A DNA stretch of 64,000 nt, from contig JAEEQB010000010.1 in NCBI GenBank assembly GCA_016285075.1, positions 31,010-95,009 of the forward strand, read 5' to 3'. This DNA is from Prevotella sp. (lineage in GTDB: Bacteria; Bacteroidota; Bacteroidia; Bacteroidales; Bacteroidaceae). How positions within the stretch are numbered: the first letter of the stretch is position 1; the number at the start of each line of letters is the position of its first letter. The notes under the pieces were generated by a model. It was not told where the DNA came from and made no database searches. It worked only from the letters and a program-made list of their open reading frames with translations. Both the position numbers and the translations under genes were made by a program. Of the stretch, positions 46,020 to 52,397 are shown in pieces.

Positions 46020-47335
46020 AAAAGAAAAACTATTTAAGATCTGGGGTGTTATCGTGTTCCCTTTTCCTGTGCGTTACTATGGCGCATGGCCAGTACACGT
46101 ATCAGCCCTTTGTGAAAGAAGGGAAAGTGTGGCGTGTGTATAGAGAACACGATTATGAATACCTGATGCAGGGTGACACCATTATTGGCGGTGAGGTGAT
46201 GAAGAAAGTCCACATTATCGATGAAAAATACTATCATGACAACGCCCCGCATTATTTAGGTGCAGTGAAGGAAACAGGCAAACGTGTCTATATCACATAC
46301 GCAGGTAAGGACAACTCCATACTTCTGTATGATTTCAACATAGAATCGTGCTCATCTACATCACCCTACGTTCTCTTTCATGATGATGTTTATGCTTCCC
46401 AAATCGAAGGCGTATTTTTTAGGCTACGTAACTCCACACTCCGCCGCGAGCAAACAGGTTGCAGGTATTATCCACCAGAAACAATGGAAATGATTGCATA
46501 TTCCGTTAGGATTGACGAGGGAATCGGTTCCGTCATGCAGATGGATCCTTTCTTCTATAATAAATGGGGCGGTTTTGTCAATGCCTGTTATGATGACGGT
46601 GCCTGCCTATACTATGTTAGGGACGATGAATATTACAAAGTCGAGCCAACATATATCTCTCTGCTGAAACACCGACGTCAATGGAACTGCCATTATACTG
46701 CATCGGGCAAGGAAACAATACACATGGTATTGGGCGACAGCCTCATTTATAACGACCAGCAGAATTTCAACGGCAAACTGTATCGGAAGATATATGTTCA
46801 GGACAGTCAGAAGTATGGTGACACAGAGCTTCACTACTATGGCGGAATGCGGGAAGAAGGGAAAAAGGTCTACCTGATTCCTGAGGGAAAAGGAAAAGAC
46901 GACCGAGAGCTGGTGTTCGACTTCGGTCTGAATACAGGAGATCAGACCGAAGTGGCCGGTTGTACAGTTGTGGTAACAGGGACAGATGAAGTTGAAGTTG
47001 ATGGAAAGAAACGCCGTCGGCTCACTCTTCATCAGATGGAGGCCGGCAAGGATACTGGGCGTACCTGCCATTGGATAGAAGGCATCGGCAGCGACTGCGG
47101 ACTGCTCCAATTCTTGCCGTGGAATGGGGCAGAGGACCAGCAGCTGACAGTCACCGTCAATGATCCAGTCGAGCTTGACCCATCGCCAGAAACCTTGGGT
47201 ATCAGCAAGGCCAAGGTAAAGGTAAATGGTTCATTTGCAAATGCCCTCTTCGACCTCCAGGGCCGCCGCCTCCAGGGCGAGCCTCAAGGCAAGGGCGTGT
47301 ATGTGCGTGGGGGAAAGAAGTATGTGAAGAAGTAA
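46016..47335 (+). CDS. Secreted two-repeat hypothetical protein with Prevotella-type tail
   Basis: 439 residues; signal peptide LSCSLFLCVTMAHGQ. Two related halves each read roughly GD(S/T)-I-NG-YKK-Y-LGA-RE-GKKVY-LLYDF (residues about 50-105 and 235-300). The C-terminus DLQGRRLQGEPQGKGVYVRG is the short tail seen on many secreted Prevotella proteins. The role is unknown. ATG 46016 overlaps the stop of the truncated C25 protease (ATGA), so it belonged to that operon. Base composition rises again towards its 3' end. Confidence 0.75.
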   Translation: MKKKNYLRSGVLSCSLFLCVTMAHGQYTYQPFVKEGKVWRVYREHDYEYLMQGDTIIGGEVMKKVHIIDEKYYHDNAPHYLGAVKETGKRVYITYAGKDNSILLYDFNIESCSSTSPYVLFHDDVYASQIEGVFFRLRNSTLRREQTGCRYYPPETMEMIAYSVRIDEGIGSVMQMDPFFYNKWGGFVNACYDDGACLYYVRDDEYYKVEPTYISLLKHRRQWNCHYTASGKETIHMVLGDSLIYNDQQNFNGKLYRKIYVQDSQKYGDTELHYYGGMREEGKKVYLIPEGKGKDDRELVFDFGLNTGDQTEVAGCTVVVTGTDEVEVDGKKRRRLTLHQMEAGKDTGRTCHWIEGIGSDCGLLQFLPWNGAEDQQLTVTVNDPVELDPSPETLGISKAKVKVNGSFANALFDLQGRRLQGEPQGKGVYVRGGKKYVKK

Positions 47336-47407
47336 GTGTCATAGTTTTGAAACAACAAACCATTTAACAAAGAAAAGAATATGAGTCCATAAATAATTAC
47401 TCAAATA

Positions 47408-47440
47408 TTTGGGTGTCTGAAAGAAACTTAGTACCTTTGC
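47408..47440 (+). promoter_or_regulatory. Strong promoter ahead of a structured RNA
   Basis: TTTG at 47408-47411, a 20-nt spacer and TACCTTTGC at 47432-47440. Transcription should start near 47447, about 270 nt before the next ORF. Confidence 0.75.
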
Positions 47441-47446
47441 ATCCAG

Positions 47447-47600
47447 AGCGTTGACAGCTTTCTTGCCATTCTATCAAAATCGTTGTACAATCTGCGCGGG
47501 AAAGAATGTCTGCCAGCTCACACCTCCAGACGGAGGCGTGGGCTTTGGTTATGGCATTCGCGCACAGGTGTAACGAGCCTGGATAGAATAATGTCGTAAT
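47447..47600 (+). ncRNA. Candidate structured RNA (long leader or independent RNA)
   Basis: Nested complementary segments are seen: ATTCTATC (47468-47475) with GATAGAAT (47582-47589); CGTT (47481-47484) with AACG (47572-47575); TGCGCG (47493-47498) with CGCGCA (47559-47564); AATG (47505-47508) with CATT (47555-47558). A terminal hairpin follows, GCTCACACCTCC-AGAC-GGAGGCGTGGGC (47516-47543), with one mismatch and one GU pair. Together they form one rod of about 120 nt. A good promoter is just upstream. No T-run follows at once, so it may be the 5' leader of the gene at 47721. Confidence 0.5.
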
Positions 47601-47720
47601 CAGTAAAAAAGTTCCACGCACTCCGTTTTTCTATCTTATAACTACAACGTCTTTTTTTTGTCGGTCTTTGACCGATTAATATGTTATCAGAATCAATCAA
47701 GTTAAACGGAAAACGTGAAT

Positions 47721-48332
47721 ATGAATTACAATGAAGAAGTCCCAGGCTTTCTGGGAGGACTTGGCGATGTGCTGCCCGCCGATGTCCTGAAGAAGTTGAA
47801 CGATCTGCTGGAGCAACTGCACCGGGCAGAGCATCCTCAACCAGGCAGCACAGTGTTCATCTATGCCCCAGGCAGCCAGTATGTGGATAAACAGTTTAAT
47901 TATGGGAAGACCCTCACCAGCCCTCCCTGCGTAGGGAGGGAGAAAAGTCACATGAACCAGGCAAAGACACAATTCCAAGAAGAGCGCATCCAACAGTGCA
48001 TCGCACTGCTGATGACGGAGCGACTGGGCGACGAGCCGCTGTTCAGTCTGCAAGGTCACTGGCAGGCGGTATATCGCATACTGGTGGATAAGGGCTACTG
48101 CCGTGACTCGGACTTCGACGGCTTCGATGCCTTCATCCGGCGGGTGATGCCCGTGGAGGTAAACAAACCGTATACCAAAGCCTCGGTGAAGCAAATCAGC
48201 CAGACTGATTTCGTAAGACCTTTCGACGAATGGATGTTCGACATGCAGACCTCAAAGACACGCAAGCCATTTGATCGTATGGTAGCCATTGCAACCCGTT
48301 TCAAAGAGATTTTAGAAGAAAATGGGCTGTAA
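47721..48332 (+). CDS. Hypothetical protein of the VapE/smalltalk module
   Basis: 203 residues from ATG 47721 (GTG 47715 is an alternative). No signal peptide or membrane segment. An N-terminal helical stretch (VLPADVLKKLNDLLEQLHRA), the motif STVFIYAPGSQYVDKQ and a helical C-terminal half with PVEVNKPYTKASVKQISQTD are the main features. Proteins with this APGSQYVDKQ motif accompany Bacteroidales mobile regions, but I do not recognise a function. An in-frame insertion-like stretch encoding LTSPPCVGREKS comes from a CCCTCCCT-gcgt-AGGGAGGG palindrome (47921-47940). Confidence 0.6.
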   Translation: MNYNEEVPGFLGGLGDVLPADVLKKLNDLLEQLHRAEHPQPGSTVFIYAPGSQYVDKQFNYGKTLTSPPCVGREKSHMNQAKTQFQEERIQQCIALLMTERLGDEPLFSLQGHWQAVYRILVDKGYCRDSDFDGFDAFIRRVMPVEVNKPYTKASVKQISQTDFVRPFDEWMFDMQTSKTRKPFDRMVAIATRFKEILEENGL

Positions 48333-48354
48333 GATGCAAAAAAAAGTCGAAATA

Positions 48355-48387
48355 TTTGGAAGTTACGAAAAAAGCACTTACCTTTGC
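48355..48387 (+). promoter_or_regulatory. Promoter of a twin-repeat small RNA
   Basis: TTTG at 48355-48358, a 20-nt spacer and TACCTTTGC at 48379-48387. Confidence 0.75.
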
Positions 48388-48393
48388 AAAGTG

Positions 48394-48532
48394 AAAGGAA
48401 CCTATTTAGGGTAAGAGCCCCGGTTGGTCCGGCAAGCGACTTGCTAAAATAGAAGCACTTTTAAACTCCGCTTCAGATGGATAGCCCCGGTTGGTCCGGC
48501 AAGCAAGGCCATTAAAGCGGAGTTCCTTTTTT
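48394..48532 (+). ncRNA. Candidate small RNA with two identical 20-nt motifs
   Basis: Promoter at 48355-48387 and hairpin plus T-run ending at 48532 delimit about 139 nt without an ORF. It carries CCCCGGTTGGTCCGGCAAGC at 48418-48437 and again, identically, at 48485-48504, 67 nt apart. Each copy can form a CCGG-TTGGT-CCGG hairpin; the first is followed by GCAAGC-GA-CTTGC. The second copy sits in the loop region of the terminator hairpin (AACTCCGCTT 48464-48473 with AAGCGGAGTT 48515-48524). Twin exposed motifs suggest an RNA that binds a protein dimer or antisense targets. Confidence 0.6.
48464..48532 (+). terminator. Terminator hairpin enclosing the second repeat of the small RNA
   Basis: Ten-base stem AACTCCGCTT / AAGCGGAGTT with a 41-nt loop, followed by CCTTTTTT. 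The right arm also encodes the last codons of the convergent minus-strand gene. Confidence 0.65.
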
Positions 48533-48964
48533 AAGTTCACCAATAGTTGCTTCGAAAGAGAACTTATCAATGATGGCGTATGGCTTGTAGGGACCGTGGT
48601 TCTTCATCTTTCGCATGGCAAGTACTGTTTGCACGCCTAAATCACGGTCGAAATAAGCAAAGTAGGCACTTTCCTCATGCTTCCCTTCTTTTACAGTCCG
48701 CCAACCGATATATTCACTTTTCTTCAAGAAACCGGGAATATCCTTTGCTAATGCATTCTTGATGGCATTGAACTTGTTATCGCGAGAGGCCTTGCTGACG
48801 ATGGTTTTCAAATCTGACTTGGTAATCTCCACCCTCATTGTAATACCATTGGTTATGGTGAAGTGTAAGGGATTACCTTTTAGAAGTTCTGCTTGTTGCA
48901 AAACTTCTTCCCTAATGCGTTTACTTTCTCTATAATAATCTTCTGGTGTACGTTGTCTCATTCT
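48512..48964 (-). CDS. Hypothetical protein, possibly a phage-associated nuclease-like (PBECR-type) domain
   Basis: 150 residues. The start at 48964 is chosen because the promoter -7 box (48981-48989, minus strand) excludes the longer frame to 49045, which would translate the upstream repeat. N-terminal helix TPEDYYRESKRIREEVLQQ, then a compact alpha+beta domain with KSEYIGW, HEESAYFAYFD, LGVQTVLAMRKMKN and YKPYAIIDK. This pattern resembles Phage-Barnase-EndoU-ColicinE5-RelE-like nuclease domains, as judged by eye only. It is antisense to the small RNA terminator at its 3' end and sits inside the VapE module. Confidence 0.55.
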   Translation of the reverse strand, partial: RMRQRTPEDYYRESKRIREEVLQQAELLKGNPLHFTITNGITMRVEITKSDLKTIVSKASRDNKFNAIKNALAKDIPGFLKKSEYIGWRTVKEGKHEESAYFAYFDRDLGVQTVLAMRKMKNHGPYKPYAIIDKFSFEATIGELKKGTPL

Positions 48965-48980
48965 ATTTTTCAAATTGTAT

Positions 48981-48989
48981 GCAAAGGTA
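48981..48989 (-). promoter_or_regulatory. -7 element for the PBECR-like gene
   Basis: TACCTTTGC on the minus strand, 16 bases before ATG 48964. It leaves a leader of only about 10 nt. Confidence 0.6.
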
Positions 48990-49015
48990 CAAATAAGTGC
49001 GTAAAATGCCAAATA

Positions 49016-49069
49016 TTTCACCCACGTTTTCACCCACGCTTTCACTTTTCACCCACGTTTTCACCCATC
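49016..49069. repeat. Iteron-like repeats TTTTCACCCACG
   Basis: Units at 49016-49026, 49027-49038, 49046-49057 and 49058-49069 (the last with CATCG). They are arranged as two tandem pairs separated by CTTTCAC. They lie between divergent promoters and directly upstream of the VapE-like primase/helicase gene, the position expected for replication iterons or an autoregulatory operator. Confidence 0.75.
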
Positions 49070-49079
49070 GGTAAAAATC

Positions 49080-49111
49080 TTGCAGGATTTCAGACGTTTT
49101 CCTATCTTTGC
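49080..49111 (+). promoter_or_regulatory. Promoter of the VapE-like gene
   Basis: TTGC at 49080-49083, a 19-nt spacer and TATCTTTGC at 49103-49111, 24 bases before ATG 49135. It immediately follows the iteron-like repeats. Confidence 0.6.
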
Positions 49112-49134
49112 CGCCGAAAACAAAATTTCGGTAT

Positions 49135-50496
49135 ATGAAAAAGGAAACAAAGAAGAACGAGGCTCCACGTGAGCACAAGAAACCGTGGCAGGAGACGTAT
49201 GCCACGCCTGAGGAGATCAAGGCGATGCTGGACGCGCGGGTGTCGCTGCGGTATAATGAGGTCAGAGGGCGGACGGAGATACACTGGTTGTCGGCAGGAC
49301 CAGTCATCAAGCCTGACGAGCAGGGGCTGCTGACCATCTTCGGCGACGATGAGAGCGTGACGGACGGCTATGCGAACCTTGACGACCGCGACATCAATAC
49401 GCTGTGGACGGTGCTCTGCCAGGAGAAGCCCGTCATCAAGCAACATCTGCTGAACGTCATCGAGTCGGACTATGTGCCGAAGTATCACCCGTTCCGTGAC
49501 TATCTGGACCATCTGCCGCCGTGGACGCAGGACCAGGGCGACGCCATCATGGGACTGTCGCTGACCGTGAATGTCAAGGGCGACAGTGACGAGCAGATCC
49601 TGTTCTACCAATACCTGAAGAAGTGGCTGGTGGGCATGGTGGCGTCGTGGGTCTCGCCGAAGGTGGTGAACAACGTGATGCTCATCCTGATAGGCGAGCA
49701 GGGCACGTACAAGACGACGTGGTTCTCGCACCTGCTGCCCCCGCAGCTGCGTGACTACTTCTACACGAAGACCGACTCCGCCATGCTGTCGAAGGACGAC
49801 CGGCTGGTGCTGGCACAATACGGTCTGATGTGCTGGGAGGAGCTGGACTCGATGCTGCCCAAGGAGCTGAACAAGATGAAGGGTACAATGACCATGCCAT
49901 CGATTAACGAGCGCAAGGCGTACGGCCGCTACCATGAGACGCTGCCGCACTTGGCGTCGTTCTGTGGTACGGGCAACAACGCGCAGTTCCTCTCGGACAC
50001 GACGGGCACGCGCCGCTGGCTGCCCTTCGAGGTGGATAGCATCGAGTCGCCCCTGACCACTCCTTTCGACTACGACGGTATCTATGCCCAGGCCTACGCC
50101 CTGTATCAGCAGGGCTTCCAGTACTGGTTCGACAAGCCGGAGATAGAACGCCTGCAGAAGCATAATGAGGCGTACACTACATCGAATGACGAAGAGGATC
50201 TGGTGGCAGAGTACTTCCGTCTGCCCCGTGGTGCTGAGACGGGTGAGTTTATGCGTACGGGCGTTGCCAAGCAGCTGTTGAGTTCGCCAGGCATGAATAT
50301 CAGCAGTGTGGCTCTGGGCCGTGCCTTCGTACATCTTGGTTTTAAGCCTGCCACCGTCAATCACCATCGCGGATACTATGTAGTGCGTATTCCGCCCGAG
50401 GAACGCAAGCAGCGTGCCGTATCGCTGGCCTACGATGCAATGAAAAAGAGTCAGGAAACGAACACAGATGACACAGATGGAACAGATGTTTTCTAA
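49135..50496 (+). CDS. Virulence-associated E (VapE) family P-loop protein
   Basis: 453 residues from ATG 49135; the longer frame starting at 49108 begins inside the -7 box. N-terminal region with EIHWLSAGPVIKPDEQ, then the VirE domain: Walker A-like ILIGEQGTYKTTWFSHLLPP, Walker B-like LMCWEELDSML, and the arginine-finger region FCGTGNNAQFLSDTTGTRRW. The C-terminus ends in NTDDTDGTDVF, encoded by ACAGATGAC repeats. VapE proteins are helicase-like ATPases of phages, plasmids and pathogenicity islands; no primase domain is attached here. It heads the set DUF4248, HU-like, smalltalk, amidase. Confidence 0.9.
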   Translation: MKKETKKNEAPREHKKPWQETYATPEEIKAMLDARVSLRYNEVRGRTEIHWLSAGPVIKPDEQGLLTIFGDDESVTDGYANLDDRDINTLWTVLCQEKPVIKQHLLNVIESDYVPKYHPFRDYLDHLPPWTQDQGDAIMGLSLTVNVKGDSDEQILFYQYLKKWLVGMVASWVSPKVVNNVMLILIGEQGTYKTTWFSHLLPPQLRDYFYTKTDSAMLSKDDRLVLAQYGLMCWEELDSMLPKELNKMKGTMTMPSINERKAYGRYHETLPHLASFCGTGNNAQFLSDTTGTRRWLPFEVDSIESPLTTPFDYDGIYAQAYALYQQGFQYWFDKPEIERLQKHNEAYTTSNDEEDLVAEYFRLPRGAETGEFMRTGVAKQLLSSPGMNISSVALGRAFVHLGFKPATVNHHRGYYVVRIPPEERKQRAVSLAYDAMKKSQETNTDDTDGTDVF

Positions 50497-50503
50497 GAAG
50501 CCT

Positions 50504-50531
50504 CGCGTACCGCGCATATACACGGTACGCG
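50504..50531. promoter_or_regulatory. Perfect hairpin between vapE and the DUF4248 gene
   Basis: CGCGTACCG (50504-50512) and CGGTACGCG (50523-50531), a 9-bp stem with a 10-nt loop. A T-run (50543-50548) follows 11 bases later, so it could be a weak terminator or a processing site. Confidence 0.55.
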
Positions 50532-50587
50532 AAAGAATATCATTTTTTACTGTTACATCTGTTATCTGTTACAAATAAATCTGGAAT

Positions 50588-50803
50588 ATGGTAGAAGAAC
50601 GAAGATACAAGAAGCAAGAGCTGGCCCGTCTCTATTGGCCAGAGACTGAGAATATCAAGTCGGCTATGAAGAACCTGCGCGAGGACATCAAACGCTGTCC
50701 GGAACTGGTGGCAGAACTGAACCGCCACCATTGGAACATCAATAAGCACAGTTATTCAGCCGAAGAGGTACGACTTATCCTGAAGTACCTCTGTCAGCCG
50801 TAA
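50588..50803 (+). CDS. DUF4248 family protein
   Basis: 71 residues, the usual size. Pattern RRYKKQELARLYWPE, then AMKNLREDIKRCPELVAEL and SAEEVRLILKYLCQP. These are small helix-turn-helix-like proteins found after VapE genes in Bacteroidales and presumed to bind DNA; the role is not known. It follows VapE by 91 bases with a hairpin between. Confidence 0.85.
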   Translation: MVEERRYKKQELARLYWPETENIKSAMKNLREDIKRCPELVAELNRHHWNINKHSYSAEEVRLILKYLCQP

Positions 50804-50950
50804 GAGAGAGTAGTTTGGCTAAAATAGGTTAATTCCCCAATTAATAGCGACTAACAACGACCAATAGCAACAAAACGGGTTCCCGTATGTAGTAATTTTG
50901 TACTCGTTAAGGCAAGTGAGCCAAGGTATGGCACTTTCGACCCGTGCTAA

Positions 50951-50994
50951 CGTCATCTTCGAGGTGTTCCGACGTCATCTACGACTCGTTCCGA
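50951..50994. repeat. Tandem 22-bp repeats in the DUF4248-HU intergenic region
   Basis: CGTCATCTTCGAGGTGTTCC and CGTCATCTACGACTCGTTCC, each closed by GA, stand head to tail (50951-50972, 50973-50994). Related CATCTACGA and GACGTATTTACGAC words follow at about 51021-51052. The 340-bp region has no ORF. Confidence 0.7.
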
Positions 50995-50995
50995 T

Positions 50996-51019
50996 GATAC
51001 TTTAGGGGGGTAAAGTATC
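50996..51019. repeat. Perfect inverted repeat GATACTTTA-G6-TAAAGTATC
   Basis: GATACTTTA (50996-51004), six G, TAAAGTATC (51011-51019). A further AAAGTATC word occurs at about 51079. It abuts the tandem repeats and lies in the 50804-51143 noncoding region; together they look like a protein-binding or origin region. Confidence 0.75.
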
Positions 51020-51143
51020 GCATCTACGAGGGCAAAGTGACGTATTTACGACCGCAAGGAACGTCAGGAACGACCCGAAAGTATCGTATCTTTCACAAGC
51101 CGCGACAAAAATTTAATTTTTAATGTTTAATCTTTAATGTAAC

Positions 51144-51731
51144 ATGAGTCAGAAGTACATCAAATCACAGAACAAGAATTCGCACAATGTGAAGACATTC
51201 GGTAAGTATTACGCCAAGCCCGTGTACGACGAGAAGTTCGTTGAGACGGACGAGATTGCGGACTTCATCCAGACGCAGGCCACGCTGAAGCGCAGTGACA
51301 TCAAGGCTGCCCTCGACGAGCTGGGTGCTGCCATGAAGCACTTCCTGGAGATGGGACAGAAAATCCGCCTGGCAGGCATCGGCATCTTCAAGGTAGGCTT
51401 CTCCAGCATCGGTGTTGCCAAGGCGGAAGACTGTACGGCATCGACCATCACCTCGCGTCGCGTACTGTTCCAGCCTGAAATCGAGCGCATCGTGACAGGC
51501 TCTGGCGAGAAGAACGGCAAGATTATCCAGAAGTATGTCAACGCGAAGACGCTGCTGAAGGACGTTGCATTTGAAGAGGCACGTGGAAGCCTCACCCCCA
51601 GCCCCTCTCCAAATGGCGAGGGGAGTGGTAACACAGGCGGTGGTAGCCTCACCCCCAACCCCTCTCCAACGGGCGAGGGGAGTGGTAACTCAGGCGGCGG
51701 AAACGGCGACGATGAGCCGAACGAAAATTAA
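51144..51731 (+). CDS. HU family DNA-binding protein with repetitive Gly/Pro tail
   Basis: 195 residues. The N-terminal 125 residues are the HU-like fold in the Bacteroidetes HU-HIG form: YYAKPVYDEKFVETDEIADF, SDIKAALDELGAAMKHFLEM, GQKIRLAGIGIFKVGF and SRRVLFQPEI. It should bind DNA non-specifically. The tail holds two 19-residue repeats (SLTPSPSPNGEGSGNTGGG-like) encoded by a duplicated 57-bp element (51585-51699). An AT-rich leader of TTTAAT words precedes it. It sits in the conserved VapE cluster between DUF4248 and smalltalk. Confidence 0.88.
   Translation: MSQKYIKSQNKNSHNVKTFGKYYAKPVYDEKFVETDEIADFIQTQATLKRSDIKAALDELGAAMKHFLEMGQKIRLAGIGIFKVGFSSIGVAKAEDCTASTITSRRVLFQPEIERIVTGSGEKNGKIIQKYVNAKTLLKDVAFEEARGSLTPSPSPNGEGSGNTGGGSLTPNPSPTGEGSGNSGGGNGDDEPNEN
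51585..51699. repeat. Two 57-bp in-frame palindromic units inside the HU-like gene
   Basis: Each unit holds CCCCTCTCC and GGCGAGGGG as inverted arms (CTCACCCCCA at the start, GGAGTGGTAAC later). The second copy differs by a few bases. Such CCCCTCTCC...GGAGAGGGG elements occur in intergenic DNA of many Bacteroidota; here they add codons. Confidence 0.75.
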
Positions 51732-51809
51732 GTGAAGAGTGAAGAGTGAAGAATTTGCTACCGCTGCAGAGGTAATCATAATTTCTAACTACTAATTACT
51801 AATTTTATT

Positions 51810-51911
51810 ATGAAACGAGAAACATGGAAGGCAATTATTCAGGTTGTGATAACAATCCTGACGGCGATTAGTTCAACAGTATTAGTACAGTCATGCGGAG
51901 TATTACACTGA
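51810..51911 (+). CDS. Smalltalk protein (33 residues)
   Basis: A very short gene: MKRETWKAIIQVVITI begins it and QSCGVLH ends it, with one hydrophobic helix between. This matches the tiny 'smalltalk' proteins that NCBI names between HU-like and amidase genes in Bacteroidetes. The Ser-Cys near the end could be a lipobox, so it may be a mini-lipoprotein. The amidase gene starts inside it (ATG 51893), overlapping by 19 bases in another frame, suggesting translational coupling. Confidence 0.85.
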   Translation: MKRETWKAIIQVVITILTAISSTVLVQSCGVLH

Positions 51912-52330
51912 TTATTATTCACTGCAGTGCGGTGCGTCCCGACCAGACATCATCGGCAGCCCAGATAGACACGTGGCATCGCCAGCGAGGCTTCAAGCTC
52001 GGCATCGGCTACCACTACGTCATCCGTCGTGACGGAACCATTGAGCCGGGACGTCCGGAATGGATGATAGGCGCCCACTGCCACGTAGCAGGCCAGAACC
52101 ACAACAAGTACTCGATAGGCGTATGCTACGAGGGTGGTCTGGACATCCGCGGTCAACCCGCCGACACGCGTACTAAGGCACAGAAGGCTACGATGCGACG
52201 GCTACTTGAAGAACTGCACGAGCGTTACCCCCGCGCTGTGATAGTCGGTCACCACGACCTGAACCCCCACAAGGACTGTCCGTGCATCGACAATGTAGCT
52301 CAGGAATATGCCGACCTGCAGCCGAAGTAA
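51893..52330 (+). CDS. N-acetylmuramoyl-L-alanine amidase (Amidase_2, T7 lysozyme type)
   Basis: 145 residues. Zinc ligands can be placed: His in TLIIIHCSAVR, His in VGHHDLNPHKDCPC with the Cys of KDCPC. DGTIEPGRPEWMIGAHCHVAG, with the His-rich turn, and KYSIGVCYEGGL are typical of the family. It cleaves the MurNAc-L-Ala bond of peptidoglycan. No signal peptide, as in phage-type amidases; release may depend on a holin-like partner, for which the overlapping smalltalk peptide is a candidate (speculative). Last gene of the module; terminator at 52353. Confidence 0.93.
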   Translation: MRSITLIIIHCSAVRPDQTSSAAQIDTWHRQRGFKLGIGYHYVIRRDGTIEPGRPEWMIGAHCHVAGQNHNKYSIGVCYEGGLDIRGQPADTRTKAQKATMRRLLEELHERYPRAVIVGHHDLNPHKDCPCIDNVAQEYADLQPK

Positions 52331-52352
52331 AATGTATGATTGATTTCAAAAA

Positions 52353-52396
52353 AAAGACGGCTCCGCTTTTCAGTGCGGAACCGTCTTTCTGTTTTT
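52353..52396. terminator. Bidirectional terminator between amidase and susD-like gene
   Basis: AAAGACGG (52353-52360) with CCGTCTTT (52381-52388), extended by TCCGC / GCGGA inside; A-run on the left and T-run on the right. Confidence 0.88.
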
Positions 52397-52397
52397 G

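Noticed and set aside
48416..48504. Two-copy 20-bp repeat considered as a mini CRISPR array
   Set aside because: Only two repeats, a single 47-bp spacer, own promoter and terminator, and no cas genes.
49016..49069. Short tandem repeats considered as a CRISPR remnant
   Set aside because: Units of 11-12 bp without spacers; iteron or operator is more fitting.
48963..49337. Minus-strand frame rich in WVKTWVK and VGENVGE across the iteron-like repeats
   Set aside because: The repetitive peptide is just the translated TTTTCACCCACG repeat, and the frame runs over the VapE start.
49102..50523. Minus-strand open frame of 473 codons opposite VapE
   Set aside because: Antisense shadow with Arg/His/Gln-rich composition; VapE motifs and the promoter support the plus strand.
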